Assembly: GCA_038124025.1 (NCBI GenBank)
Contig: JAYPBC010000002.1
Span: 68,021 to 132,020 of the forward strand
Length of the DNA stretch: 64,000 bases
Origin: UBA1275 sp038124025
GTDB taxonomy: Bacteria; Bacteroidota; Rhodothermia; Balneolales; Balneolaceae
Reading direction: 5' to 3'
The notes below the pieces were generated by a model, which was not told the DNA's origin, made no database searches, and was given only the letters and a program-made list of their open reading frames with translations. Positions 8,066 to 18,482 of this stretch are shown piece by piece. A program made the position numbers and the translations under genes. Numbering within the stretch: position 1 is the first letter of the stretch; each line of letters starts with the position of its first letter.

Positions 8066-8764
8066 ATGCAAAAAGAATTCATTCGGTACATATATTTTGA
8101 TTTAGATGATACCCTATTAAATCACAAAAAAGCCGAACAAAATGGGTTACGAGATATATATGATAAAATTCCGGCGCTTCAGGTGGTTTCTGTAGATCAA
8201 TTGCTGAGGGTCTACGCACAGATTAATAAGGGATTGTGGATCGAATATGCACAGGGGTCTATTGATCGTAGCACATTACACCGACGAAGGTTCCAAGAAA
8301 GTTTTGAAGCTTTGGGTATAAACGGGGAACTATATGAGTATGCTGGAACCATTTACATGGAGTATTATCGCAAACATTGGGAGTGGATGAAAGGAGCTAA
8401 GCAAGCATTTCTAACACTTCAGGATTACTACGAAACGGGTGTGATAACGAACGGTTTTGCAGAAACTCAATGGATGAAAATCCGACAGTTTGGGTTTGAT
8501 AGCGTATGTACATCCATCATTATTTCAGAAGAATTCGGGTTAATGAAGCCAGATCCGGCTATTTTTAATGAGGCGACTCAACAAGCTGGATATGCACCAG
8601 AGCATATTCTTTATGTGGGAGATTCGCTCACTTCCGATGTTGATGGGGCATTGAATGCGGGTTGGAATATGGCTTGGTATAATCCGAAAAATCTCCCCGT
8701 TGAGGGTCGGGAGCCTCATTTGAATTTTCAGGATTTCCAGGAATTAATCGATGTCTTAGGGTAG
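8066..8764 (+). CDS. YjjG-family noncanonical pyrimidine nucleotidase (HAD superfamily)
   Basis: A 232-aa HAD subfamily IA phosphatase. Motif I is FDLDDTLLNH with the nucleophilic Asp, motif II is VITNGF, motif III is the KPDPAIF lysine, and motif IV is YVGDSLTSDVDGA. The helical cap and length match YjjG/YfnB, which remove phosphate from noncanonical or oxidised nucleoside monophosphates and are considered house-cleaning enzymes. A different small phosphoester substrate is possible. It lies 55 nt upstream of purL on the same strand. Confidence 0.85.
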   Translation: MQKEFIRYIYFDLDDTLLNHKKAEQNGLRDIYDKIPALQVVSVDQLLRVYAQINKGLWIEYAQGSIDRSTLHRRRFQESFEALGINGELYEYAGTIYMEYYRKHWEWMKGAKQAFLTLQDYYETGVITNGFAETQWMKIRQFGFDSVCTSIIISEEFGLMKPDPAIFNEATQQAGYAPEHILYVGDSLTSDVDGALNAGWNMAWYNPKNLPVEGREPHLNFQDFQELIDVLG

Positions 8765-8819
8765 AGGCTAAGCAAAAAAGCTCGTACATTTAACCCATCT
8801 TAAAATCAATGTCCTACAT

Positions 8820-11054
8820 ATGTCTGACCACACCTCAACTGAGCCCTCTGTAAACCTTGAATTAGCCTTAGAACATGGTCTAACTCAAGAAGAATACGAA
8901 ATGATTGTTCAATGCTTAGGAAGAACCCCTAGTTTTACTGAATTAGGTGTTTATTCTGTGATGTGGAGCGAACACTGCTCGTATAAAAATTCCATTATTG
9001 AGCTAAAAAAACTCCCGCGTGAGGGCGAGCATTTACTGGTTGAAGCAGGCGAAGAAAATGCCGGATTGGTTGATATTGGTGATGGTTTGGGTTGTGCGTT
9101 CAAAATAGAAAGTCATAACCACCCTTCTGCAGTTGAGCCGTATCAAGGCGCTGCAACGGGAGTTGGGGGAATTCATCGAGATATTTTTACTATGGGGGCA
9201 CGGCCCATTGCCTCCTTAAATTCACTGCGTTTTGGTTCTTTGGAAACCCCTAGAGTTAGATATCTATTAGACGGTGTGGTACGTGGTATCGGAGATTATG
9301 GAAATTCTTTTGGTGTACCAGTCATCGCTGGTGAAGTGTGTTTTGATGAAAGCTACGAGGGGAATCCACTGGTTAATGCAATGAGCATTGGGATTGTTAA
9401 AGCGGGAGAAACAGCCTCGGCTATAGCGAAGGGAATTGGTAATCCCGTACTAATTGTGGGTGCGAGCACAGGCCGAGATGGGATACATGGTGCCACATTC
9501 GCTTCTGAGGAAATATCCGAAGAAAGCGAGGCTAAACGTCCTAGCGTACAGGTTGGGGATCCATTTACCGAAAAGTTATTACTAGAAGCCAGTCTTGAGG
9601 CACTTCAAACGGGTGCTGTTGTTGGAATGCAGGATATGGGGGCTGCTGGAATTGCCTGTTCTTCTAGTGAAATGACGGCAAAAGGTGGTCAGGGAATGCG
9701 TATAAATTTAGATTTAGTACCTGCACGTGAGCCGGGAATGACCGCCTATGAAATGCTTCTTTCCGAAAGTCAGGAACGTATGCTCATTGTGGCACACAAA
9801 GGCCAAGAGCAAGACATTATCGATGTGTATGAGAAGTGGGATTTACATGCTGTAGTAATTGGCGAAGTGGTGGAAGGGGATCAAGTAACTTATTGGAAGG
9901 ATGGCGAAATAAAAGCCCAAATTCCCGCCGAACATCTGGTATTGGGTGGCGGTGCCCCTCAATATGTACGCGAAACCAAAAAACCAGCCTACCTGGAGGA
10001 AACGCAAAGCGCCGACTTATCAGGACTAAGCCATCCAGAAAGTCTCATAGAAAGTTTAAAAAGCTTACTGAATAGCCCTAATATCGCTTCAAAACGCTGG
10101 ATTCATGAGCAGTATGACACGATGGTTCGAACTAATACCGTGCAAGGGCCTGGGGCCGCTGATGCGGGTATCATCAGACTTAAAGGAAGTAAAAAAGGGT
10201 TGGTAGCAAAAACAGATTGTAACGGAAGATACGTTTATTTGAATCCACGTAGGGGGGGGCAAATTGCTGTTGCCGAATCGGCTCGTAATGTGGTGTGTTC
10301 TGGAGCTAAACCGATGGCTATCACTAATTGCCTCAACTATGGTAACCCATACAAACCTGAGGTATATTGGACATTTAAAGAATCACTTGCTGGCATGGGT
10401 GATGCGTGTAGAAAGCTAAACACTCCAGTCACCGGTGGAAACGTAAGTTTTTATAATGAAAATCCCGAAAGCGCCATTTTTCCAACCCCAATTATTGGGA
10501 TGCTCGGCATAATCGAAGATGTTGAAAAGCATAAAATGTCTCCATCTTTTAAAAATGAGGGGGATATTATATTGTATGTAGGCGCTCCCCGAATCGGTTT
10601 AGGTGGAACGGAATACTTGAAGGTAGTACATGGATTAACCACCGGTGATGCTCCGAAACTTGACTTGGATGTAGAGCTAAAAGTTCAGCAGACTGTATTA
10701 GAGGTGATTACCTCTGGTTTAGTTACAGCTGCCCATGATGTATCGGATGGAGGATTGGCCGTTTGTATAACAGAAATGGGTGTCTTTGGCGATTTAGGGG
10801 CCCAAATTAATCTTAGTGTTCTCTCTGGATCTATTCACGAGGTTTGGTTCAGCGAGGCCCAATCAGGAATTGTATTAACCTGCCAACCAGATAAATATGA
10901 GTCGTTGGTTAAGCAGCTAACTCAAGGTGGGGTAGAGGTTGCACAGATTGGCACCGTTCAAGGAGATACTCTTGTATTTGAAGGTATTGGATCGGTGAAT
11001 GTGGGCCACCTTCACAGCATTTATGAAGGTGCGATTCCAAAGGCAATGGCTTAA
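8820..11054 (+). CDS. purL: phosphoribosylformylglycinamidine synthase subunit PurL (small form)
   Basis: The ATP-dependent FGAM synthetase subunit of purine synthesis, converting FGAR to FGAM with ammonia delivered by PurQ. At 744 aa it is the small, Bacillus/archaeal-type PurL that works in a complex with PurS and PurQ. The AIR-synthase-like halves are visible: IESHNHPSAVEPYQGAATG and GARPIASLNSLRFG in the N-half, then GPGAADAGIIR, NCLNYGNPYKPE and AAHDVSDGGLA in the C-half. No purS or purQ lies in the window, so the partners must be encoded elsewhere. Confidence 0.97.
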   Translation: MSDHTSTEPSVNLELALEHGLTQEEYEMIVQCLGRTPSFTELGVYSVMWSEHCSYKNSIIELKKLPREGEHLLVEAGEENAGLVDIGDGLGCAFKIESHNHPSAVEPYQGAATGVGGIHRDIFTMGARPIASLNSLRFGSLETPRVRYLLDGVVRGIGDYGNSFGVPVIAGEVCFDESYEGNPLVNAMSIGIVKAGETASAIAKGIGNPVLIVGASTGRDGIHGATFASEEISEESEAKRPSVQVGDPFTEKLLLEASLEALQTGAVVGMQDMGAAGIACSSSEMTAKGGQGMRINLDLVPAREPGMTAYEMLLSESQERMLIVAHKGQEQDIIDVYEKWDLHAVVIGEVVEGDQVTYWKDGEIKAQIPAEHLVLGGGAPQYVRETKKPAYLEETQSADLSGLSHPESLIESLKSLLNSPNIASKRWIHEQYDTMVRTNTVQGPGAADAGIIRLKGSKKGLVAKTDCNGRYVYLNPRRGGQIAVAESARNVVCSGAKPMAITNCLNYGNPYKPEVYWTFKESLAGMGDACRKLNTPVTGGNVSFYNENPESAIFPTPIIGMLGIIEDVEKHKMSPSFKNEGDIILYVGAPRIGLGGTEYLKVVHGLTTGDAPKLDLDVELKVQQTVLEVITSGLVTAAHDVSDGGLAVCITEMGVFGDLGAQINLSVLSGSIHEVWFSEAQSGIVLTCQPDKYESLVKQLTQGGVEVAQIGTVQGDTLVFEGIGSVNVGHLHSIYEGAIPKAMA

Positions 11055-11168
11055 AGATTAACGGATAGAATTAATCCTCATGGTCACTGTTGAAGCAATA
11101 AGAACAAGCTAAGACCTATTGTGTGGCCTGAAGAAAAACCGTTTGTACGAATACTCATGAGATAGGCC

Positions 11169-12632
11169 TCAGCCAATAACCCTTTCTAGCGCTGCTGCTT
11201 TTAATAGAGTCTCTTGCCACTCTTGCTCGGGATTTGAGTCGCTGGTAATGGCCCCACCCACTGGGTAAAACAAATGTTCTCCTTGGATTATTGCAGTTCG
11301 TATGACCACATTAAAATCAAAGTCATCTTGTGGGTTTATATATCCAATAGCGCCAGAGTAAATGCTTCTTTTGTATGATTCATACCGTTCTATAGCCTCC
11401 ATAGCCGCAATTTTTGGCGCACCCGTCATCGATCCCATTGGAAAACTGTGCCGAATAGCGTCAAAGCTAGAATAATTCGGAGCTATTTGCGCGTGTACTT
11501 TACTCACTAATTGGTGCACTGTCCGAAAGGATTGCACCTCAAATAGTGGCTCAACATATACGCTTCCTTTTTGACTAACCCTATAAAGGTCATTTCGAAC
11601 TAAATCAACAATCATTAGATGCTCGGCCTTATTCTTAAGTCCGAGTAATTCGTCTTCAATGCGCTCTAGTTCATCAGTATGACTTCGCGCTAGTGTTCCC
11701 TTGATAGGCTCTGACCATATATGGGGTCCTTTTTTTGCTAAATAACGTTCGGGAGAAGCCGAACATACCTGAAGCTGGAGTCCTGAGGGAAGATCATAGT
11801 TGAAATAGCTGGCAAAAGGAACCGGACCATAGTCCTTCATAGCCCGATAAAGAGCAATAGGATGGCCTTTGAAGCTGTATTTTAAAGCATGAGAAAAATT
11901 CATTTCATAATAATCTCCCTCATATATATCTGTCTTCACGGCCTCAATGGTATCTAAATAAATATCTTTTGTAAGACCTTCTAAAGACCTAATACTGAAC
12001 TCCTGCGGCTCCGATGAATAGTCCACAAACTGCTCCTCCAGTTCAATCCAACGCTGCTTACCTTTTACCCATTCCACTGGGTTTCCATGCTTATTTTTTT
12101 GGCCTATAGTAGGTATTTTGGCCAATATCCTAGGCTCCATAAACCACAAATCAGCCGCTTCGTATAAATTAGGATGCTTACTCTCTAAACGCTCAATAAA
12201 ATTTTTCACATCATAGCCCATATATCCGAACCACCAAGAATTTTTTTGGGCTACTTTTAAAGCCGACCATAGGTCAATATGGTCAAGCAAAACAGAATAC
12301 CAAATAATATTATTTCTGATTGATTTTTGCCCCGACTCGCCCGGTACGGTGTACCCCGATTCGCTCGTTGAAGATTCAGCTAGTGGATTAGCTGGAGGTT
12401 TTCCCTGAGTGAGCGTCCAGTCTAAACTTGGAAATGCTTTAAGCAAGGTGTTGGCTATGGTGCCAGCCGACCATAGCCGCTGTTCATATACCATAATTTG
12501 GCCCACTGGATCTCCGGCAATCCAATGATTTTGACTTTCCCTATGATCCGTAAGCTGTGACTCCAACAAAACCATGGGGCCTACCTTTGGTAGTACATCT
12601 AGTACGTTATCAATGCAGAAATGAGTAGCCAA
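11169..12632 (-). CDS. pabB: aminodeoxychorismate synthase component I
   Basis: A chorismate-binding enzyme, 487 aa, that makes 4-amino-4-deoxychorismate for folate. The C-terminal chorismate-binding domain is complete (IVDLVRNDLYRVS, FPMGSMTGAPK, YSGAIGYI, PVGGAITSDSNPEQE). The motif EPIKGT has Lys311 where anthranilate and isochorismate synthases have Ala/other residues; that PIKGT lysine forms the covalent intermediate in PabB, so PabB is favoured over TrpE. It is convergent with purL. No pabA or pabC is adjacent, so the glutamine amidotransferase is elsewhere. Confidence 0.9.
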   Translation of the reverse strand: MATHFCIDNVLDVLPKVGPMVLLESQLTDHRESQNHWIAGDPVGQIMVYEQRLWSAGTIANTLLKAFPSLDWTLTQGKPPANPLAESSTSESGYTVPGESGQKSIRNNIIWYSVLLDHIDLWSALKVAQKNSWWFGYMGYDVKNFIERLESKHPNLYEAADLWFMEPRILAKIPTIGQKNKHGNPVEWVKGKQRWIELEEQFVDYSSEPQEFSIRSLEGLTKDIYLDTIEAVKTDIYEGDYYEMNFSHALKYSFKGHPIALYRAMKDYGPVPFASYFNYDLPSGLQLQVCSASPERYLAKKGPHIWSEPIKGTLARSHTDELERIEDELLGLKNKAEHLMIVDLVRNDLYRVSQKGSVYVEPLFEVQSFRTVHQLVSKVHAQIAPNYSSFDAIRHSFPMGSMTGAPKIAAMEAIERYESYKRSIYSGAIGYINPQDDFDFNVVIRTAIIQGEHLFYPVGGAITSDSNPEQEWQETLLKAAALERVIG

Positions 12633-12826
12633 TATTGTGGGGAACTAAACGATTTCCAATCAACTATGAATAGAAGTTGAGAGGTTATATACTATATAAG
12701 GTAAAACAATTCATCACATAAAAATACGGCTATTGGCGTTTTTTTGGGCCTCTTTTGTGTACCTTTATAGCATGTTGGATATATGAAATCCTTTAATAGC
12801 TACTTTTCTTGAGTTAAGCATTACCG

Positions 12827-13906
12827 ATGTATAAAGAACTTATAAAGCCGCTTCTTTTCCTCATGGACGCCGAACAAGCCCATGATTGGGCAATTTGGAT
12901 TGCCAGCAAAACCAACCGTTCGCCTTTACTACAAAATATAGTAAGCCGACTTTATGGAGTGGCCGAAGCGAAACAAAGTAAACAAATATGGGGACTTCAC
13001 TTCAAAAATCCACTGGGTTTGGCAGCTGGATTTGACAAAAATGGAACAACCCCTCGTGCGATGCAGGCTCTGGGTTTTGGTTTTGTCGAAGTAGGGAGTA
13101 TTACTGCTAAATCGTCTGCTGGAAATCCAAAGCCCCGCGCTTTTCGGTTGCCCGAGGACCATTCCTTGATAAATAGGATGGGTCTTAATAACCAGGGAGC
13201 TACTGCCATTACTGAGCGGCTATCTAAACTGCAACTAGAAATACCCTTAGGCGTTAATGTCGCTAAAACTAACGATTCAACCATAGAAGGTGATGCAGCC
13301 GTGGAAGATTATATTGAATCGTACCTTCTAGCCCAGCAGGTGGCCGATTATATCACTATCAATATATCCTGTCCTAACACAGGAGAGGGTAAAACTTTTG
13401 AAGACCCAGGTGCACTTAGGGAATTGTTAGTTGGAATCAAGCAAAGAGCATTACAGGGAGAAGTTCCTTCGAATAAAGGTGACAGATCCTATATTTCTAC
13501 CTACGCACATATTCCAACTACTGTAAAGTTTTCAGTGGATACTACGCATAATGATTTAATGAACTTAGTAACAATCTGCGAGGACAATGGAATTGACGGC
13601 TATGTAGCCACAAACACGTCGAATAGTAGAGAAGGAATAAAGCATCCTAAAAAAGAACTTTCTGTCATAGGGCGGGGGGGATTAAGCGGACGAGCAATAG
13701 CTAAGAAAAGTTTAGAGATGACACGTTGGCTTTCGGAGGAATTGTCGAGAGGCAAACCAGTTATTTCTGTGGGGGGGATCGATTCAGTAGAGACAGCCTT
13801 AGAACGCCTTGAGGCTGGTGCCGAATTGCTGCAGGTATATACAGGGCTTGTCTTTGAAGGCCCAGGTTTAGTTTCGGACATTGTCAAAGCCCATGCTCGA
13901 AGTTGA
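12827..13906 (+). CDS. pyrD: dihydroorotate dehydrogenase (quinone), class 2
   Basis: The FMN enzyme that oxidises dihydroorotate to orotate with quinone, the fourth step of pyrimidine synthesis, at the inner membrane. It is 359 aa. It has the class 2 N-terminal amphipathic helices (ELIKPLLFLMDAEQAHDWAI), the FMN site NPLGLAAGFDKNG, INRMGLNNQG, the catalytic Ser setting NISCPNTGEG, and the phosphate-binding ISVGGIDSVETALERLEAGA. The long N-terminal extension distinguishes it from soluble class 1 enzymes. It is monocistronic, convergent with the TPR lipoprotein gene at 13959. Confidence 0.97.
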   Translation: MYKELIKPLLFLMDAEQAHDWAIWIASKTNRSPLLQNIVSRLYGVAEAKQSKQIWGLHFKNPLGLAAGFDKNGTTPRAMQALGFGFVEVGSITAKSSAGNPKPRAFRLPEDHSLINRMGLNNQGATAITERLSKLQLEIPLGVNVAKTNDSTIEGDAAVEDYIESYLLAQQVADYITINISCPNTGEGKTFEDPGALRELLVGIKQRALQGEVPSNKGDRSYISTYAHIPTTVKFSVDTTHNDLMNLVTICEDNGIDGYVATNTSNSREGIKHPKKELSVIGRGGLSGRAIAKKSLEMTRWLSEELSRGKPVISVGGIDSVETALERLEAGAELLQVYTGLVFEGPGLVSDIVKAHARS

Positions 13907-13958
13907 ACTAGGTAAGTAACGAAGTTCATACACCCCATGCTCAAAGTTCAGCTAACAA

Positions 13959-16808
13959 TCATTCAAGCTCGTAAGGATTTATCAACACCTCACAAACCAT
14001 TCGTACCGACCGACCATTAATAATGGTAGGTTCAAACGAAACACCCGATGCTAGCCGGTCATTAATTGCGTTTATCAAATCTGGATTAGATTCTGTATTA
14101 GAAGCTGGTGCTACAGGCTCAAAACGATCAATGATGCCCCGCTCATTAATGAAAAAGCGGTAGGTTACTGGGCTTATTATTACCCCTTCAGGATAGGATA
14201 TACTTGCTAACAAAGCCTGTATGCCCCCTCGAAAACTTGGTGATATGTTTAGGTCAACACAGGATTGATAGTCATCAATAGCCGAACGCTGTTCAACCGA
14301 GTTAGCTGAACTTGAAATTTGCGAAAGCGAATCATTTGCCATGGTGTTCATGCTCAGTGAATCGCTCCATACTGAGTCTGCCGAAAAGCCATCAACCCTC
14401 AAAGAATCACTACTGGCATTGTCCATGACAACGGCATAGGGATTATTTGGAGGGCTTAATTCTTGCTTTAAATGTAATAAACCGGGGGTTTTTACTGAGT
14501 TTATGAATGCGGAGTCGTACACCGCTAAATAGTTTCGAGCCATATCCCACTTTGGACCTAAGTAAGGGAAGAGGTCGTACCAAACCGGTTCAGTAAGTGA
14601 TGAGTCTAGCAAGGCGGATAGTTGTTCATCTTCGGAGGGGTCTAACAGGCTATCTTCTAGGATTGTATTTATAGAATCTTTAAATGCTTGTAGATCAGCT
14701 GTCTCGGTAAGCCAACGTTCTTGTGCGGTGAGCCATCGTAATTGAGCCTGTTCATACAAACTATCTTTCGCTAGCTTCTCAATGTAGTTAGTTAAACCAA
14801 TACGGTAAGCTTGCTCTCCTAGAATGGTGTTTTCTGCTGATATACCCCATTTAATTAAGGTATCTATTCCAACCTGGGTAGCCATGTCAACATTCGAATA
14901 CAATTGCTGAAACAAATCATATTCACTCATTTGGGCACTAGTATCCTGTGCCATGGGGATGGTAAAGCGTTCTGCTGTGCGTTTTGCGTAGACAGTACTT
15001 GGGAAATTTTGAACAATTATTTCGCCTAACTCTTTTGCTCGTTCTATTTGGCCATTGGTATAAGCAATCTCTGCTAAAGAATACAGGGATACCGGCGCCA
15101 CCTTACTCTCTGGTCGTTCTGACCAAACCTTGGAGAAGTAGTACTCTGCACTATCGGTGTCATTTAGGTTTAAAAAGAACAGGTTACCAATTCCATAGTA
15201 GTAGGTAGAAAGTCGCTCATAAGCTGAATCTTTATCAGCTGGAGAAAAGGGGATACCGCTGATATCAATCGTATATCTATTTTGAAGTTGGAGAGCGGCA
15301 TTTTCTACGTTGCTTTGTTCAAGCTCGCTACTATCTTGCTCTAAAGTATTTCGTGCAAGGGATTCAAAGCGCCAATAATCGGTTAGGGCCCTTCCCATCC
15401 AAAGGGCATTAAACTGTTGAGCGGCATCGGCGCTCACTTGTTGGTCAAGCTCATTTAAGAATCCGCTATTTGTATTCGTATTTGGCCCCGTGTTAGATTC
15501 CCGGTCAATATTGACCAGGGTATTTGCTCGATCTTCTCGTTCTTGTTGTAGCCGCTCTAATTCTGCTTGTTGCCTCCGCTGTATCTCTTGAATTACCGAG
15601 TCAAACTGAGCTGGTTCCAGCGATCCTAAATACAACAAACTGTCTTCTAGTTGTATATTCGATTTTAAACGGGCATACTCACCAAAAGAAGCAGAAAGTT
15701 CTTGGGCACTATAGTATTCGGGTAGATTTTCGGTAGGTACATTAATTCGCGCTGCTGAATCATAATAAGCAGCAGCGAGAGTAAAATTATTTTTATCAAA
15801 TCGATAAATATCGGCTAAAGAATAATAGGTTAAGGCTTTTGTACGAGCTTCTGCGGGGAATTGTCGATCTCTTAATAGGTTTAATAAAATAATTTCGGCT
15901 TCTTCAGACCTATTTCTCTGCAGTTCGGTGAGTCCTAATTCCAACCGAAGATCAGCGATATATTCGGTATTCTTGTCATCTTTGACCATATCCGATAAGA
16001 CGGAATAGGCTTCATCTATTAAACCAAGTTGCCTAGCTACGTCTGCCTTTTTCTTTTGAGCTTCGAACTGTATCTCATAATTAAAATAGTAGTCGGATAC
16101 CCGGTCAAAGGCTATGAAGGCATTTTGGGTATACCCTTGGTAATCATTTATCTGACCTAGTAGAAAGAATGCGCGCTCTTTTAAGGCTCTTCCAGGTAAG
16201 CCTGCAGCAGCTTCCTCTAATAATGGAATCGCAGCCTCATAATTTTGTCTGGCCACATAAAGCTCTGCCAACACAGTGAGAATTTGCGCTTGCATATTTT
16301 CTAACCACTGTCCATCAAATATGGTTGTTTGTTCTTCGAGGTATTGTACACCTTGAGTGTAGAGCTCTAGCTCCATAAACACCCTGCCTTTCCAAAAGAC
16401 GCCTTTTTGTTGTAATAAAGGGTCGTCTGTGGTGAGCAATAACTCATCGAATTTTTGGTCGGCAGAAAAGTATTCCGTTCGAAAGAAATACGATTTACCA
16501 ATTAATTCTAATGCATTATCTACCCACTTACTATTTTTATGGTCTCTCAGGATATCTGCCCCTTTATCAATGGTGCTTTGGAATTCTTGCATGCCAGCAC
16601 CAAGGGGAGTTTGGTAGACTCTAATCGGTAGGAGGAAGTTGTACTGCCGGCTTTGCTCTGTACTTTTGGTATATCCTTGGCCGTAGTTTAACTGAGCGTT
16701 GTAAAAGGTGTTGTAATAGGCATTAAAGTTTATAAATCGTGATGAAAACTGCCCCGAACAACCTAGTAGTACAACACTGAGTAGTAATATTCGGGACATA
16801 TTGTGCAT
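13959..16808 (-). CDS. PorW/SprE-like TPR lipoprotein with a C-terminal TonB-C-like domain
   Basis: A 949-aa lipoprotein (lipobox LLLSVVLLGC near residue 19). Immediately after the cysteine comes an N-F-N-A-Y-Y-N-T-F-Y-N-A segment typical of the SprE/PorW lipoproteins of type IX secretion and gliding. About ten TPR-like helical pairs follow across residues 80-660, with a Q/E/R-rich coiled-coil stretch near 410-430. The last roughly 70 residues (FFINERGIIDRFEPV, then SFEPTIINGRSVRM) resemble the TonB C-terminal fold. It begins 12 nt after pyk and is probably co-transcribed with it. Homology to PorW is moderately supported. A type IX role is inference, since no other secretion component is in the window. 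Confidence 0.72.
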   Translation of the reverse strand: MHNMSRILLLSVVLLGCSGQFSSRFINFNAYYNTFYNAQLNYGQGYTKSTEQSRQYNFLLPIRVYQTPLGAGMQEFQSTIDKGADILRDHKNSKWVDNALELIGKSYFFRTEYFSADQKFDELLLTTDDPLLQQKGVFWKGRVFMELELYTQGVQYLEEQTTIFDGQWLENMQAQILTVLAELYVARQNYEAAIPLLEEAAAGLPGRALKERAFFLLGQINDYQGYTQNAFIAFDRVSDYYFNYEIQFEAQKKKADVARQLGLIDEAYSVLSDMVKDDKNTEYIADLRLELGLTELQRNRSEEAEIILLNLLRDRQFPAEARTKALTYYSLADIYRFDKNNFTLAAAYYDSAARINVPTENLPEYYSAQELSASFGEYARLKSNIQLEDSLLYLGSLEPAQFDSVIQEIQRRQQAELERLQQEREDRANTLVNIDRESNTGPNTNTNSGFLNELDQQVSADAAQQFNALWMGRALTDYWRFESLARNTLEQDSSELEQSNVENAALQLQNRYTIDISGIPFSPADKDSAYERLSTYYYGIGNLFFLNLNDTDSAEYYFSKVWSERPESKVAPVSLYSLAEIAYTNGQIERAKELGEIIVQNFPSTVYAKRTAERFTIPMAQDTSAQMSEYDLFQQLYSNVDMATQVGIDTLIKWGISAENTILGEQAYRIGLTNYIEKLAKDSLYEQAQLRWLTAQERWLTETADLQAFKDSINTILEDSLLDPSEDEQLSALLDSSLTEPVWYDLFPYLGPKWDMARNYLAVYDSAFINSVKTPGLLHLKQELSPPNNPYAVVMDNASSDSLRVDGFSADSVWSDSLSMNTMANDSLSQISSSANSVEQRSAIDDYQSCVDLNISPSFRGGIQALLASISYPEGVIISPVTYRFFINERGIIDRFEPVAPASNTESNPDLINAINDRLASGVSFEPTIINGRSVRMVCEVLINPYELE

Positions 16809-16820
16809 GCGGGAATGGCT

Positions 16821-18254
16821 TTATTCAATTATGCTTATTTTCACCATATTCGTGCGACCCCTCTGAGCCGTAGGCATGCCTGTGGCTACGACTATCCGGT
16901 CACCTACTTTAACTTGACCATTATCTTTGAGATAATCCTCCATAATCTTCACACTTTTATCGGTATCGAAGAGTTCACGCAGCCGGATGGAGCGTACACC
17001 CCAAACAAGATTCAATTGGCGCCGAACTTTTTGAGATTCAGTGAAAGCAAAAATAGGTACTTTAGGTCTGAATTTGGCTATTCTTCGAGCGGTACTTCCG
17101 GAATGAGTAATCGTACAAATTAGTGAGCTTTCTGCTTTTTCGGACAGTAAAACGCAAGTATGAGCTAGTGATTCGATAATTTGTTTCGTTGGATCACTAG
17201 GCTTTTTGTATTCTAAACTATTGTAAAGTTGTACTCTACGCTCCTCAATTTTACGACAAATACGATCCATTACGTTCACTGCCTCCATAGGATATTTACC
17301 CGCTGCTGTTTCACCAGAAAGCATGACAGCATCGGTGCCATCGAGTACGGCATTAGCCACGTCGGAGGTTTCAGCTCGAGTGGGTCTTGGGTTATTAATC
17401 ATAGAATCGAGCATCTGGGTCGCAGTTATAACTGGTTTACCTACTGCTCTACATTTTTCGATAATTGTTTTCTGAACAAAAGGTACTTCTTCAGCAGGTA
17501 TTTCGATTCCTAGATCGCCCCGAGCAACCATAATTCCATCAGCCTGCTCGATAATTGCATCAATACAATCTACGGCTTCAGGTTTTTCAATTTTAGCAAT
17601 TACACCAGCCTCGGAGCCAAGATTTTTCAATAATTTTTTCAAATCGATCACGTCTTCTGGATTACGCACAAAGGAAAGAGCGACATAATCGGCATCCATG
17701 TTAACCGCAAATTCTAGATCTTTTCGGTCTTTTTGGGTGAGTGCAGGTATAGATATTTTGACATTGGGTAAGTTTACCCCTTTGCGAGACTTTAGCAGCC
17801 CACCGACGATCACATTTACTTTAAGTGAGTTTTCGAGGCATTCAGTTACCTTGAATTCTAAAAGTCCGTCATCTAAGAGAATAGTGTCGCCTACTTCGGC
17901 TTCTTGAGGAAGTTTATCATAGTCAATGGGTACACAATCTCCAGTACCTAGTATTTCTTCGGAGGTTAAAGTGATTTCGCTACCTTCTACTAAAAGCTGC
18001 CCGTCATCTTTCATTTGCCCCACTCTAATTTTTGGGCCTTGCAAATCTGCCAGCACAGGAATACTGTAGTTGTATTCTCTTGCAGCCTTACGAATAAACT
18101 TAATACTACGTTCGTGTATGTCATAACTGCCGTGTGAGAAATTAATTCTGGCAACATTCATCCCATGAAGTAAGAGGTTGTTAATTCCTTCTTGGGTATA
18201 ACAACTGGGCCCGATAGTGCAAACGATTTTTGTTTTTCGTTGAGGAGTGATCAT
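16821..18254 (-). CDS. pyk: pyruvate kinase
   Basis: Catalyses PEP + ADP to pyruvate + ATP, the last step of glycolysis. It is 477 aa, with all landmark segments: RKTKIVCTIGPSC, MNVARINFSHG, the active-site signature GVIAKIEKPEAVDCID with its Lys, VARGDLGIEIP, ATQMLDSMI, NPRPTRAETSDVANAVLDG, and a C-terminal allosteric domain. A class I fructose-bisphosphate aldolase is encoded at 37465, so glycolysis is represented twice in the window. A 229-bp gap separates it from the divergent GWxTD gene. Confidence 0.97.
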   Translation of the reverse strand: MITPQRKTKIVCTIGPSCYTQEGINNLLLHGMNVARINFSHGSYDIHERSIKFIRKAAREYNYSIPVLADLQGPKIRVGQMKDDGQLLVEGSEITLTSEEILGTGDCVPIDYDKLPQEAEVGDTILLDDGLLEFKVTECLENSLKVNVIVGGLLKSRKGVNLPNVKISIPALTQKDRKDLEFAVNMDADYVALSFVRNPEDVIDLKKLLKNLGSEAGVIAKIEKPEAVDCIDAIIEQADGIMVARGDLGIEIPAEEVPFVQKTIIEKCRAVGKPVITATQMLDSMINNPRPTRAETSDVANAVLDGTDAVMLSGETAAGKYPMEAVNVMDRICRKIEERRVQLYNSLEYKKPSDPTKQIIESLAHTCVLLSEKAESSLICTITHSGSTARRIAKFRPKVPIFAFTESQKVRRQLNLVWGVRSIRLRELFDTDKSVKIMEDYLKDNGQVKVGDRIVVATGMPTAQRGRTNMVKISIIE

Positions 18255-18482
18255 AGATACATTTAGTGATTTGATAATATTGTAGTAATCTTCCGGAGGT
18301 ACGATTCAAATGTAAAGATAATTTAATTGTTTGTAAGCTTTTGAAACGATTTCAGCTTTTTTTTACTACTATAATTAGAGACCTAAATTTATTTTTTTGG
18401 TTTACAGCCTCTTAAATGGCCAAAATACATTTAGAATTGAATACATTATATATAGCTTAAACACCATCCGAATTTCTGCAAC

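Noticed and set aside
11056..11081. GATTAA/TTAATC hairpin after purL as a terminator
   Set aside because: The stem is short and there is no T-tract on either strand, so termination is not supported.
12740..12770. Bacteroidota-type TTTG...TACCTTTA promoter upstream of pyrD
   Set aside because: The spacing between the two boxes is too short for the consensus and the last base of the -7 box does not match.
13600..13944. 114-aa minus-strand frame over the end of pyrD
   Set aside because: Antisense shadow of a conserved pyrD region; no recognisable domain.
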